Source: Siphonodentalium dalli (taxonomy: Eukaryota; Mollusca; Scaphopoda; Gadilida; Siphonodentaliidae). Taken from it: DNA of 64,000 bases. The translations under genes and the position numbers were made by a program. The notes beneath the pieces are model-generated. The model was given only the letters and a program-made list of their open reading frames with translations, was not told the origin of the DNA and did not search any database. Of this stretch, positions 9,661 through 22,129 are shown in pieces. Location of the stretch: the NCBI GenBank assembly GCA_032622095.1, contig CP136064.1, positions 263,973,863 to 264,037,862 of the forward strand. Reading direction: 5' to 3'. Each line of letters starts with the position of its first letter. The stretch's first letter is position 1.

Positions 9661-9924
9661 ATTGTGGGTAGTTTCATTGTGATTCTCCGCCATCTTTATT
9701 TTCTGGAATTATCACCAAGATTTCTCCACTCGATTCTCATAAACTGCACCCGAATCGGTCAAATTCTTTTGATAATTCTATCTAAATACATCATAGCTAC
9801 TATTCGGATCTGCTGTCCCGGTCGAAAAGGGTTTAGTGTTACCAAAATGACAATTGACAAAAGCCTGTTTATAAAATGCGTTTACTCGATGACCCGTCCA
9901 CGGTCCACGCTGTAGTGTAAATTT
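9661..9924. other. Non-repetitive stretch, nothing recognised
   Basis: A plus-strand open frame of 83 codons begins at 9664 but shows no domain, splice structure or composition that supports it as a gene. Confidence 0.4.
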
Positions 9925-10265
9925 ATTATCGAAAACAAATTCAATTTCTTCCATCTAAAACATAATTACGCGCTGAACTCTGTCATTTTAAGAATATATA
10001 AGTATTACACACATACACACCAAATTTGAGCTCAAAATTTTGAAAAATGACAGTTTTATAGACATAAATCGATTTTAATGGGAAATCCTGTGTTATTCTA
10101 CTGTTAAATTTTGTCATCGAAAAAAAATCATTTCTTCGATCTAAAAAATAATTACGTGCTGTGCCCTGTCATTTTAGGAATATCCCACTCACACACACCA
10201 CGTGTGAGCTGAAAAAAATTGAAAATAAGAGATTTATCGACATAAATCGATTTGTATATGGCAGA
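9925..10265 (+). repeat. About 170-bp satellite, two monomers
   Basis: Two monomers marked by TTCTTCCATCTAAAACATAA, GTCATTTTAAGAATATATAA and TCGACATAAATCGATTT. The same monomer occurs at 40425-40960 and 41620-42060 (reverse orientation) and 59130-59445 (same orientation). Here no Helitron-like end is attached. Confidence 0.8.
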
Positions 10266-11365
10266 TGCCAATTGCCTTGTTAAATAAATTTTAGGGCCGT
10301 GCAAATGCTTTCTGAGCTGTTCCATATTGGGCACTAGAGTCTATATTTGACCATTATATCTGATAATTGTGTGACAGTACAGTCGTGTTACTTTATACGT
10401 CAACATTGGTCATTATCACCCGACAAATTTATTTCGGCCTATCGTATCAACCCCTATTTTCTCCCGCGTAGCCTGACTAAGTGTCAACATTGGTCTTTAT
10501 CGCTCCACTAATTTGTATCGTTTCATCGGTATGAATTCCATATCCAATTATCCACATATAACCAACCCAACCTCTAATCCCGGTCCAATTTATTTAATTT
10601 TTTCATCGCCATAGTCACGTTACTTAATATTTTATCGCGTGATACTTGTACTTATATGTCTATGATATTACTATAGTAAACCGTATACGTATATCAATTG
10701 CTATTCCTTTCTATATAATCCTGGTGCCATCTATAGAGATAGAGATAATTTCATACCCCCCCCCCCCCCATTTTATGTCATTGCTGCTTTAGTACAGTCG
10801 CGATACATTACATGGCAACATCGCTCCACTAATGTATGTCAGTTCATCGGTACAAATCCCTTTTTCTCCGAGTCCATATAACGTACCAACCCAACATCTT
10901 ATAGAAGTCCATAAATGACTATTCTGGCACTATATAGAGATGACTAAGATTCTGACACCACCTATGTTATAGCCTTGTTGCAATGTTCAGTAGAGTTGAG
11001 ATGCATAATATGTCAACATTGGTCATTATCGCTCTATAAATTTATATCGGTTCAACACTTAGTTCCCTGTATCGCACACCCCTCCCTGAATTTATTTTTT
11101 CATTTGTATTATAGTCTCGTTACGTACACATTTTATCTCTTGTAACTTTTGCTTCAATGCGTCGAGTTCCGCTGCAGAGAATACAACACTGACAACATTT
11201 TGAAATGTTAGCAGGCTTCAAACTCATCTTATCCAAGAAAAACTCTGGTTACATATGAAATTTGTGCATACGGTGTACGCGCATTTGTTGCGTTAAAAAC
11301 CAAAGGTCCCAAGTCAAGGTCCAAATCCCCAACACACTGTTGTGAGGTTTAACTCCATCTATATA
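10266..11365. other. Degenerate direct repeats, no gene
   Basis: The phrase GTCAACATTGGTCATTATC with following ATTTATATCGGTTCAAC-like text recurs at about 10400, 10475, 10810 and 11005, and CATATAACCAACCCAAC recurs twice, so this is an old tandem or segmental repeat. A C-run lies at about 10757. Confidence 0.5.
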
Positions 11366-11494
11366 CAGTAATGTCCAAAGTAATTGATCACTTAACCACA
11401 GCAAAATTATGGGTATTTTTTCATGATTTTAAATCCTGAAAAATTACCCATAATTCTGCTGTGGTTAAGTGGTCAATTACTTTGGGCATTACTG
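11366..11494. mobile_element. 129-bp Tc1/mariner-like MITE, copy 1
   Basis: A near-perfect foldback: CAGTAATGTCCAAAGTAATT at the left and its complement at the right, flanked by TA on both sides. TA target duplication plus CAGT termini fits Tc1/mariner-derived MITEs. There is no coding capacity. Confidence 0.78.
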
Positions 11495-11540
11495 TAACCA
11501 ATATAAGGATTTGAGGTTTAATGATAACTCAATCGTCATA

Positions 11541-11669
11541 CAGTAATGTTCAAAGTAATTGACCACTTAACCAGAGCAGAATTATTTGTAATTTTTCAGG
11601 ATTTTAAATGCTGAAAAATTACCAATAAGTCTGATGTGGTTAAGTTGTCAATTACTTTGGGCATTACTG
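11541..11669. mobile_element. 129-bp Tc1/mariner-like MITE, copy 2
   Basis: Same length, ends and TA flanks as 11366-11494, with several internal substitutions. The following flank AACCAATATAAGGAT is shared with copy 1, so the pair arose by a tandem duplication of about 175 bp rather than two insertions. Confidence 0.78.
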
Positions 11670-11671
11670 TA

Positions 11672-12737
11672 ACCAATATAAGGATGTGAAGTTTAATGAG
11701 AACTCCATCCACATAACTAATAAATATGTGTGAAAATTAAAACAAAACAAAATAAATTCCATGATGGCGTCCAATATGGACTGCCTAATTCTGCTCCAAA
11801 ACATGTATATTGAATATATGGATGTTTATTGGGGGAAACCGATTATTTCAACGATATTTTCATTAACTGGGATCCAAAACTCGACTTACGGGAGCGTGCT
11901 TCGCGCGCGACTGTATCTTAAGCATATGTGCATATTGAATAAGCCAACAATTGGAATCCCAACAGAGAAGATTGGCGTGGGTCCCTTGTGCGATCTGTCC
12001 ATCGAAAACTATTTAGACATCTCAAGACACGTAAGACCCAATAACTTAATATACAGAATAGATACATCTATTGCCTGAGTGACTAATATTTATATGTGTT
12101 ACAATGAGGTCAAATAGTTGCGAAGCCAGCACCACAATTATTTCCCTCCATAGTAAATCTTAAAACAACTTCTAAAGAATTATTAATTTACCTTATATTT
12201 GGTATGGAGCATCCTTGGTTTACTGGAGTTCAGATTTGTTAACATCACGTCACCAAGTTAATTACTTGCGAAGCCACAGCCATAACTATTTCCCTCCATG
12301 GTAATTCTCAAAACAACTTCTTAAGAACAATTGACCAGGTCAGTCGCACAATTATTGGAAGAGCCACGGTCAATCATTTTTTAAAAACCAAATGTTACAT
12401 TTAAATTATTGCTTTATTTAACCAAAAAAAAAATTAAATGAGATAATTAACTTTTACTACTTGCTAAATTTTATCTTTTAATTATTTCATTTAAATTTTA
12501 GTATTTACAGTATACTAAGTCCAAGTCTTTATAATCTGTTGAGTGACCCCGCAGTCGTTTACTTACTTTGTTAGTAATAATTTGAAGGATTACTTGTTTA
12601 AACGCAATTGTTATCAAAATATTTTATGTATTTTTTATAATTTCTATTTATATGTAATACTATAATCTTGGTGGCGTTACCATTTCTGACTATGGTTTTC
12701 TTGTTATATGTACTGGGCGTTTCTGACTAAGGGTGCA
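11672..12737. other. No confident gene; two-copy degenerate repeat
   Basis: The phrases TTGCGAAGCCA and ATTTCCCTCCAT recur at about 12118-12155 and 12266-12300, giving a decayed tandem repeat of about 150 bp. A 105-codon plus-strand open frame begins at 11761; no domain or homologous theme was recognised in it. An AT-rich tract follows from 12420 to 12500. Confidence 0.4.
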
Positions 12738-13635
12738 TTTACACTGCCACAGAACTGTACACAGATCTACACACAGCCTAGTGTGAACGGGTTGATATAG
12801 AAATGCACACAGAAAGAAAACGGTATTCGTCCCTGTGGGCAAAAATCGTGTCCGCTATACGTCAGGGTCATCGCCGAAGCATTGCGACAGGCAGATCTGT
12901 TTTGATTAATTGTTACTCGGACTTGGCGAATAATGTGTTAGTTTTCGTTGTAATTTCAACCCATGTATTTCGTATATTCAAGATGGACAGGGACATGTCA
13001 ACCGGGGGTGAGGGGTGTCTCACCCCAACTTTGGTCAAAATGTTCAACAGTTGGAAATTTCATACCTGACAAAACATTAGTTGTAATTTCCAAACCAACA
13101 ATAGGTTGAAAATGATATTGTAGTTTGATTTTCAAACGTTTTGTAGTATTGTTTTCTGACCAATATTTGCATAATTTCCTACCTTATATGGAAAGATTGT
13201 GCCCTGGTCCCACCCTGTGGCCAGCCAAACTGCTAGTTAATTTAATAAAAACAATATTGTCCTACATTTGGTCAAGATTGTCATGAGAATTGTCATCAGT
13301 TGGAAATTTTGCTACATTTGGTCAAATACAGGGTGTTGTAGCATGGATACCCACTCCATACCAATCCAAAATGACCACCTCCCAGATGGTGTCAAACAGG
13401 AGACCTATATATATATGCTGACACGGCACATACCATATCGCTGTTGTCTGCTGGTAGTTGATCCATTTTTATGTCTGGCCTAAACTGAAACGACTCCTAG
13501 TGAATTGTCAATTACCAGAGTACTGGTCAGCGCGCGTTCACTATTAGTCATCATGTTGTGATGACAGCAATGCACGACACGTGACTTCATACAGATCTGT
13601 ATACAGATCTATACACAGTGTAAACACACCCTAAC
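12738..13635. mobile_element. Non-autonomous TIR element, about 0.9 kb
   Basis: Left end AAGGGTGCATTTACACTG, right end CAGTGTAAACACACCCT (inverted, two mismatches), each followed inward by ACAGATCT-type words. No transposase was recognised inside. It carries members of the TTGGAAATTT repeat family. The target duplication is not clear. Confidence 0.55.
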
Positions 13636-14295
13636 GGGTAAGATGGTTAAAGCCGAAACACGCGTGTTATTGATAAACTATATGTAAAAGTCTTAAATTA
13701 TAGTCACTGCGCGTGTTTTAGCCCTACCACCTCGCCCTCAATAATTGAATAATTAGTTATGGTACATACACACTTCGTCACTTATTAAATACTTATTAAA
13801 TACATTAACTAAACAGCTCATTAATGGAATGGAATTAATTCTGATAACCCGCTGTTTTCAAATTCTCTCCAATTGGGTCGAAGCGTGATCAAATTTGTTT
13901 TGAATTTAGATTCTTCATTGGCTTGTGACAATAAATGGTGATCAATTTAACATGATAAAATCCTCTCTTATTTCTCCGTGACATATCTTATCATGATGTT
14001 AATGGTAAGTTTATCTACCCACTTTTCAACTACTACCTGCACTCCCTTTCCCTTTCTCTTTCTCTTTCCTATCCCTTCATCTATAAACTTTATTATTCGG
14101 ACCATACAGAACCAAACCCGTCTGCTATACCCCAATGGTATATATTGGGGTAACATTTATTTTCTGAGGATAGGACTTAACAAAAGCCCCCAAGCTTGTT
14201 GCCCAATCCTCGTTTGAACACTTTAAGATTATATGGTATGTATTTATTGTTTGTAATTATGTTCTGTTTAGTTCAAATAAAATATTGTTTAAACC
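13636..14295. other. Non-coding, with a pyrimidine tract
   Basis: Positions about 14038-14078 are an almost pure CT tract. No gene or element end was recognised. The short open frames on both strands across 13968-14217 overlap this low-complexity tract. Confidence 0.4.
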
Positions 14296-14421
14296 AAACG
14301 TATCTACTGAACTGCAAATTAGCCAACATCACAACTTGTGATTTTTGCGAACCCGTTGATGTATAGAAGTTTAACAATGGACTTTTCCACAGCTGTCATT
14401 CTAATAATTATTAGAGGATAT
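14296..14421 (+). repeat. 126-bp dispersed repeat, copy 2
   Basis: Identical to 8981-9106, including the terminal CTAATAATTATTAG palindrome. Flanks differ. Confidence 0.85.
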
Positions 14422-15848
14422 GTTCGACCAATCAGCGACTGAGCCGGCCAATGGCTGCATTGAAAATTCTGCTGCCATCTTTCTTCACCCTAATTTTGAT
14501 ATCCATGCATACATTCAGTGTTAAATGTATTTGTTCAATAGCAGAAAAAATAATTTAAATAATGTTTTTTAAACCAAACCGTTTAAAAGATAAAAAATTG
14601 CACGAATTATATACATGAGTCTGTTCCAGCTACGTAAGTCACGTAACATAAGGGCAAGTGTTGATGTGTTCACTTCGTACGTCGATCTCGGGAAACAGAC
14701 AATATTTATATGGATAAAGTCTTATTATCAGTGGGCGGTCCTACCGCTGTGGGTGTGGCCTATGTGGAAGTTCCATTATTCTGGTACATGTATACGTATG
14801 TGATCTAGCTGGGTTAATGCACTGTGTGCAGGGACGTGGCTAGGGGTCTCCGTTCGGGGGGTGTCCACCTTGGGAAATTGCCCCCCCCCCACTTGAATCA
14901 GAATCAGACAAAAACACAAGTTTTGCATAATTCCACACCCCCCCCCCCCCTTGCGCCTCAGTGCTCAAGCCTAATATGCTCTATATTCATAAACCCGGTA
15001 TGAGAACATTCATTCAGATATTTTAACTTGAAAAATTGCATAAATCCTAACATCTAGTGGTCTAACTCCAGATAAATGCACACGGCTACGGGCAAGAAAC
15101 CAGGACACATGGTTGTTCGGCCCGGTGCGAGACAATTTTGAAAACTATACAAGAAAATGGCAAATCCTAGCATCTGGACTACTCCCCCCTCAGATTGGAA
15201 ATTTCTCCAATAATGACCATATCAGTCCACAAGTTTAACAAAAATTAGCAGTTTTGTATTGACCATGCATGGGGAGGGACAATGACACACCGGGCCGACG
15301 ATGATTCGGCCCGGTGTGTGAAAATTTTGAAATCTGAACAAGAAAATCGCAAAATCCTAGCATCTATAGACTAGCCTCAAGCCTTCCTAGAGTTGGAAAT
15401 TTCAAACCTGACACCCCCACTTATGTTGGAAAATTTCCAACTGATGACAATTCCAATGACAATGTTGACCAAATGTATGACAATATTGTTGTTTTTTTAA
15501 TTAACTAGCAGTTTTTGACTGGCCACGGGGGAGGGACCAGGACACAAGCTTTCCAAGTGTAGGAAATTTCCAACCTGTCACCCCCCCCCCCCCACCCTAA
15601 GGTTGGAAAATTTCCAACTGATGACCATTTCAGTCCAAAATTTTTACAAAAAATAGGAAAATATGCAAATATTGGTCCAAAAACAATTAATTCCCCCAAT
15701 AAATTGTTTGAAATTCAAACTACAAGAACATTTTCAACCTAACTATAAATGTTTTGGTAGGTATGAAATTTCCAACTGTTGAAAATTTTGACCAAAGTTT
15801 ACCCCGGGCCTCCCCCAAAATAATTAAATTCTGCAACAAAAGCAACAC
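14422..15848. repeat. Cluster of TTGGAAATTTCC-type dispersed repeats with poly-C tracts
   Basis: From about 14829 (CAGGGACGTGGCTAGGGGTC) to 15830 the sequence is a patchwork of phrases such as GTTGGAAATTTC, CAACTGATGACCATTTCAGT and GGCCCGGTG, with C-runs at about 14879, 14937 and 15580. The start matches the left end of the TIR element at 57053. No gene was recognised. Confidence 0.55.
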
Positions 15849-17674
15849 CAGGGGCCTATACTATAGAATACAATTTGTTTAATATCAGCGTTAATTTGTT
15901 ATTTACTATTTTTGAAATACATATTTTGTGTTGTATAGTATTCGACTGGATTTCTGTCAGTGTATTTCTTTCATTGTAGATTGAAACTCAACATATGCCC
16001 AAAACTCTTTATATGCCAAATATATTGACATGTAATGACTTATCCGATCTTTTTTGGCGAACCATCTATATACCGGGATTCACTTGCCCGGAAAATCTTT
16101 GCATTTGGTGGAGAAAAAGGGGGCCTGAAGTTTCATCTTTTCATGTTTTCATGGTACTCGAACGCTGCAGCTTTGTAATATGTAAAAAATCGCAATACGA
16201 AATGATAAATTACTGGCTAATCGGGTTCTATAGTACAGCAATAATACCATTTTTGTAAAAATTCATTATTAGATTACAACTACATAGGCTATATTATTGA
16301 TTTTTCACGCCGTGATCACGACGATTCTGCATGCGTGCGGATAAAGGTGAGTGCGATTAGATGGGTACATGTTTTTTGTAATGCGATCACCGAATCTCAA
16401 TAGATGGTTTACGCTCAATGGAGTTGAAAGGAGATATAATAGCCATGTCAGCGGCCTAGATTTGAATTATGAATGGAATTAAAGAGTTACAGTAAATTGT
16501 GTGACTTGGGCTCAAAACGTATATACGCGGTGAATCGGGGGTGGTGGCATTTCGTGTTGAAACAGTTACTGATAATTTCAGGCTAAGTCGCGTTAAGAAT
16601 TAGTAGACCCCAAATATTTACCATGACATTATGTAACCTATTTGAACCGCATGGCATTTGTGTGCTCAAGAAGTTTTCGTTCACCTTGTGGTCTAAACAA
16701 TTTAATTTGGCCAATAGTGCCGCACAGAATGTTCCATGAGTGAATTCTTAGAAAAAATCTGGGTCCCCTGATCCTTATCTTACCATCGTAGTAGTGCGTG
16801 TTGGTTATAAACCAAATGTCAATTATTTACCTAAATTCAGCCGCTTAGTTGGGTATAAATGGAAGGTACCGACAATTAGATATCGTTTAAGTAGATGGTG
16901 CTATATATATGTAGTAAAATCGAGGTTGGATGTCCCCGGAGACCCTGGACGAGGGAGTGTTGGTCCACATTGGAATTTCCAAATGAACACCCATCCTTGA
17001 CACAGGTCGAAAATACCAAGTCCGAGATCTAGAACAGCCATCGCACCCCCATCATGGGTTGAATTTTTCCAGCTGCATGGTACCTCAAACTTTTCAACTA
17101 TTAAGGTCTAGATGATCCAACTTCTAATATTTCAGCCGCTGTCCCTGCCCAAAGCTAGCTAGACAAATCGGGTTCCACCCATGGTAATATTGCTACATAA
17201 AGTTGATGTGGCCATTTGAAAGGCAACCGATATGTGTGTTTGCCGACTATTTTCGACAAACCGCTAAGAAACATGTAACATAAAACATCTGAAAATGGTA
17301 AGTATATATTCCACCTGATACTGAAGGAATTACATTTCACCGTGCGCAATTGTGGTCAAAATAACCCAAGTATCGGAAACTAGTCACACCTAACGTACCT
17401 TTATTCATCAACTGAATCACTCACCGACTGACACAAATAGGCATTGCCATATCATTCGCATATATCAAGAGTAATTTCCCTTGACAAAATCACAAATGTT
17501 TAGATGTGCGTTTAACGAACGGTGGTCGATAGTACTCGATTTGCCGTCTTTTTGTGATTTACAAGAAATCGCGTTCGCTGTTAGATTACAGTGGGCTATA
17601 GTACCCGACACCTTCTGTACGGCTCAAATAAGCCTGCTATTACAAAAAATTGTATTCTATAGTATAGGCCCCTG
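15849..17674. mobile_element. hAT-like non-autonomous element holding the single-copy minisatellite motif
   Basis: The left end CAGGGGCCTATACTATAGAA matches the inverted right end TTCTATAGTATAGGCCCCTG. CAGGGG termini are common in hAT elements; the 8-bp flanks (AGCAACAC and CTTGACAC) match at only four positions, so target duplication is not proven. Its right half, 16921-17660, is homologous to 46600-47876 and 49660-50903. No intact transposase frame was seen; the 87-codon plus-strand frame at 15995 has no recognised domain. Confidence 0.65.
16921..17060 (+). repeat. Single-copy relative of the 55-bp minisatellite
   Basis: It contains GTTGGATGTCCCCGGAGACC, CTGGACGAGGGAGTGTTGG and TCCACATTG once, then GGAATTTCCAAATGAAC, the same flank that follows each expanded array (46628 and 49695). 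It therefore represents the element before the 55-bp unit was amplified. Confidence 0.8.
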
Positions 17675-18091
17675 CTTGACACAAAGCTCTGACACTCATC
17701 AGCTGATAGGTTGCAAACCACTATCAAGTGATGACGTCATTCGGCAAGCTACAGTGAAATAACAAAAAGCTACAGTGAAATAACAAAAAGCTACAGTGAA
17801 ATAACAAAATCGTGTTTCACTGTAACTTCTAAGAGATGCATACGACGATTTACGTTTCGGTAATTTTCCGTTATTTTATAGGCAAGCATATTATAAAGTA
17901 AATTATTTCTTGTTGAAATGGTGTGTATGCTGCTTTAAAGATGAAAATGGCTATATGTATAATACAAGAGGTCAATTCTCTCCGTGTGTCAGGCGACGCA
18001 AACTGCAAGGCCGAGTTTAGCCCACTACTACGATGGGCTGAACACTGCCACCACGTACACATAACGAGAGGAAATCACGAATTTGTTTTAT
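17675..18091. repeat. Three-copy 20-bp tandem repeat and unremarkable flank
   Basis: Positions 17747-17810 carry GCTACAGTGAAATAACAAAA three times, followed by GTTTCACTGTAAC, which pairs with the repeat. The remaining bases up to the next element show nothing recognised. Confidence 0.7.
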
Positions 18092-18467
18092 TTAACCCTT
18101 TACCCAACAAAACGGCCAAAAACGCCCAAATAAACCTTCAACAGCCTAAAATATCTTCGGTTTGTCTCAATACAAATATGGATATCATTGGAACCGGTTC
18201 ATTGACCATATTGTGATGGTTACAGTTATGCCCTGTGCCAATAGGTCGCCTCGGATATATAAGAGAATGCATTGGCCTAAACAAATAATTTTTTCTTACA
18301 TTTTTTAACAATTTTTATAATATTTTTCTACATTCTTTGACAATTTTATCATTTTTAATATGTGTTAAGCCAATGCATTCTCTTGTATATGCGATGCGAC
18401 CTATGGTCGACTCGCATATATAAGAGAATGCATTGGCACAGGGCCGTTCTGTTGGGTAAAGGGTTAA
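18092..18467. mobile_element. piggyBac-like MITE with hairpin cassette, second copy
   Basis: TTAA-bounded, with the same terminal repeats as 476-940 but inverted in orientation. The cassette occupies about 18230-18442; one hairpin is intact (18370-18442) and the other has lost its outer arm, so only CCCTGTGCCAATAGGTCGCC remains at the left. Confidence 0.72.
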
Positions 18468-18769
18468 GACTTTTGTTAGTTAGAATTCATTCTGCATTAT
18501 TCTTAGAAACCGAACCGTCAATAATCATTTGGAAATTCGCTAGACCAAGCCAGAATGCATTGTAACTGACAAAACATTTAAATAACAAATATTAGATTTA
18601 ATTACGAAAATATACAGCCCATGGTTCTCGCTGCCTATATTACCAATTTAGCAAATTGCTATAACAAATGAATCTCCAAAAAAAGAGTCCGATTTGTAAC
18701 AAAAACATGCATGGTCACTAGCTTTTTTGTTTTTGGCAAAATAAATACAGAATGAATTGTACATAGATA
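18468..18769. other. Short spacer, nothing recognised
   Basis: AT-rich, no supported feature. Confidence 0.4.
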
Positions 18770-19345
18770 ATTAGTTTAATGACATAAAACGTCCACACGA
18801 GACCGATGTCAAAATAACAAATATATATAACAATGTCAACAATGATTCAACATAATACATATACTATAATAACTATTTCATTATTATATCAGTAGAATTT
18901 GACCTTTCTTTGAAAAATGTCCGAACCATGTTGCACATTATGTTGCATGTATGAGGCTCGTTGTTTTGCATTATGTATTGGAATCTTTGGCCATCATTCA
19001 ATCCAATAAATGTATCACTCATCATCCCTATCTCACAAAAGAAGTGTTTACGCATCTTATCATATATGTTGCAATGCATAAGGAAGTGTTCTTCATTCAC
19101 AACCTCCATGTTACATTTCCTACAAATTCTGTCATCAAGTGACACTTTTGGCTGTTTATGGCGACCCTTTTCAATTTCCAAGTTATGATTACTAATTCTT
19201 AGTTTACAAAACATAATTTTGTGTCTATATTCTGGACAATATTAATATACGGTTCTTGTGTATAATGTTGTTTGACTACACGGTACGTCCTTAACTTATT
19301 CGCGCCCGAACATTTGTCACATGACAAAACATTTAAACTCTGTAT
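18770..19345 (-). pseudogene. 5'-truncated LINE: ORF2 C-terminus and 3' tail, second fragment
   Basis: The minus strand reads KLRTYRVVKQHY at about 19300, then, after a frame change near 19205, LRISNHNLEIEKGRH, ICRKCNMEVVNEEHFLMHC and a helical tail ending in a stop at 18873. The order K-L-R-T-Y-R, L-R-I-S-x-H-x-L-x-I-E-x-G-R, C-x2-C...H-x4-C is the usual end of CR1/L2/Jockey-like ORF2. The 3' UTR has GACATCGGTCTCGTGTGGAC, matching the tail of the fragment at 3327-3740, so both belong to one family. It is inactive through truncation and a frameshift. Confidence 0.75.
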
Positions 19346-20249
19346 TGCAGCTTGCAGGCGACGTTCGGGCAATGATTGGGTGATCATTCAAGGGTTTTGT
19401 AATTGGATTCTAATGGTTGTTATTTTCTTCAGAGTTTCCGTCTCCAGTGACATGGCGACAGAAGGTTGGTGTCATGTCGTTCTGTGTCGATGGCTCTCAG
19501 CACCGCACACAATGGAAGCATATTCACACATCAAACTGAAAGCTACAAGTCTTCTCGGTCCACAACAGTTTGTACTTGGGATATCGGTTGGGTTGATGCT
19601 GTTTTGGTCAAACTCCCGCCCGTTGCTCTGCTACGTGTATAACGGACTTTCATTCAAAAGACGTACATGTACACGTGGCGCACGGGCATTAACATTAATG
19701 TGATCTTCAATCTGTCTTCAAAATGATATATCATTTACCGCCATCATCACCAACAGTATTATCCCAACCGATATCTCAAGCTCGTTTGGACCCAGAAGAC
19801 TTGGTCTTGGTTAATACCGTATTTCTCCCACTGCATAACATAATAGCAACCACCAAGTGTGCTTATACCTAAGGCAGGTGAATGACGTCATATAATTTCT
19901 TCTATATCCATCAGTGATTTTTCAAGATCACGGGTATAGATTTTGGAGAAATTGTCACGTGATTTCCGGTTAGTAACCGTGTGCAGATTGCAAAAAAAAC
20001 GTGGAATTGGAAATGAAGCATCGAGATAAAAATGAAAGCAACTACTTAATTCACAACTTACGAAGAATTCACATGTGATTTAAGTCTATTAATTTCATTT
20101 AGACCAATTTCGTTGTTCAGCTTAATAAAAACTAAAAATGAAGAAGTTATGAAGAGATCCAGACAAGATTTTACAATCCGCGACACGTCTTGTCAAGTTG
20201 GCATGTCGTCTCCGCCGTGACCACTGCATGATGTTACACACATTATTCT
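19346..20249. other. No supported gene
   Basis: A plus-strand open frame of 143 codons (19272-19703) overlaps the LINE fragment and shows no domain; the minus strand is interrupted by stops. Positions 19740-20249 are unremarkable. This may be older transposon-derived DNA. Confidence 0.35.
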
Positions 20250-20750
20250 TATAGTTAGGGAGCCCGCATATGTTCTATTTACACTTTTGCGTACAAAAGG
20301 TTTGACCCCCTAAAGTTGGTACCAATAATGGAACATTCTGAAAAACCGATTTCTTAAGTTGCGCATTCCTGGGGTTTAGGGGCCGTTGAACCCCAAAAAG
20401 TGCCAAAAATCACTTCTATTTACACTTCCGCGTACATCGATGAATTTTGGTTTGATGATACTCCTAAGTGTACTGATTAAGAAAACACAACTTAAGAAAG
20501 GGATTTTCCTGGGGTTTTCAGATAAGAAAGGGGGTCCCATGCTGAACCCCAAAACGTGATTTTTCACCTTTTTTTTTACACTTTCGCATACATCAATAAT
20601 TTTTGGTCTCAAAGTACTTTGATATATACTAATTATAAAAACACAACTTAAGAAGCAACTTTTCCTGGGGTTTTAAGTTAAGAAGGGGGTCATCGGGTCA
20701 CCCCTCAAAACGTAAAAAATCACTTTTATTTACATGATTGCATTCGTCCA
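20250..20750. repeat. About 150-bp subrepeats, left arm end
   Basis: The phrase TTTACACTTTCGCGTACATC and its variants recurs at about 20280, 20420, 20573 and 20730, each followed by an ACTTAAGAA word and CCTGGGGTTTT. The mirror image is at 25790-26250. Confidence 0.75.
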
Positions 20751-22129
20751 ACGTGTGTATGTGCGTACACCCCTGGAACGTTGCACTATTACAACAATAC
20801 ATCCCTAAATCGATACGATCAACTTAAGAAATATATATTCATGTCGTTTTTCTGATAAGAACGAGACTTGTTACCCCCCCCCCCCCCCCACCCCCACAAC
20901 CCGATCCATTTTCTAGAACTATAAGTGAGCCAGTTTTATGAAAATTATAGCCGGAAAATCTAGATAAATGTATACAAATGTATATTTTTTCGTGAAGCTA
21001 AGACATAATGACCCTTTTTTGGGCCAAAATTGAAACTCACCATCCAAGATGGCCACCAAAATGGCCGCCGGAAGTTGAAAATATGACTTTTTTCACAAAT
21101 ATCTTCTAGATCAATTCATGCTGTTTGGGACTGGTTGAGTAACTCAACTTTATTTTGTGTTTTATATATTAACTGATCATTGGAGCAATTAAACATGCAA
21201 TTATTGGGGTCCTAACCCCTTCTGATCCCTCAAAAATTCGATTGTACAGAATGCGGTATAAAATTTCACCAAAAATCACAATTGGGATTCTAGTCATATT
21301 TCAACAAGAAATGAACAGAACTTTGTAATGTAAGTGAGGCATATCATTACCTATGAATATTCCAAATCACTGGAACCAAAATTCTTACTTTGGCTCAAAA
21401 TGGCTGTCAATATGGCCGCCAAAATATGGAAAATGGTAAATATTACACCAGCGTGTCCTGCAATCGCTTACAAGTTGTGTTGATGTATAAAATTGGATAT
21501 TCTGCATTCTATTCATTGAATACTAACATGTCTGATGCACCATGGTTAATTGTTACTATTTTCACCACTGACATCGTAAAAAATATTGGACTTTTCTCTA
21601 AAACACTTGACATAAATATTGGCAAAAATTCAGTTTTCAGGTTTGGACCATTTTTTCAGGTAAAATATAACTATCTTTGGATTGAAAGGTGTTTATTGTT
21701 TTGGTCTATCTTAAATGTGTCACACTACGGTGTTTATAGACCAAATTGCTCAAGATGGCTTCCAAAATGGCAACCAAATTTGTAAAATGCTAATTTTTTA
21801 CATATATCCCGAACATTATATGCATTATCCGAAAAGGTAGCAAATTGTGACTCACTTGGTTATTATACGTGTTAGTTTATTAACTGACAACTAGATGTTC
21901 TATTCCCAGTTGTCCCAGTTCCGTATGGGGCATGACAAGTTCATTTTAAAGTATGTAATTTTGCCGAGAACCTCTTTTATGATTTTAGCCATATTTATTG
22001 AAAGGAAATGGGCAGAACTTTGAGACAGAACTGAGATGGACCATAATCTTTGGCTATTCTGGTCCATTATGATAAAAAAAATGTCAACAGGATAGAGTGT
22101 GGATGCCAAGATCGTAGCCAGGGAGTTAC

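Noticed and set aside
11761-12078. 105-codon plus-strand frame
   Set aside because: No domain, signal peptide or convincing splice context; the start overlaps an AT-rich area with ATGATGGCGTCC-type repeat words. Left as unknown.
19272-19703. 143-codon plus-strand frame
   Set aside because: It partly overlaps a recognisable LINE fragment read from the other strand and shows no domain, so it is treated as chance.
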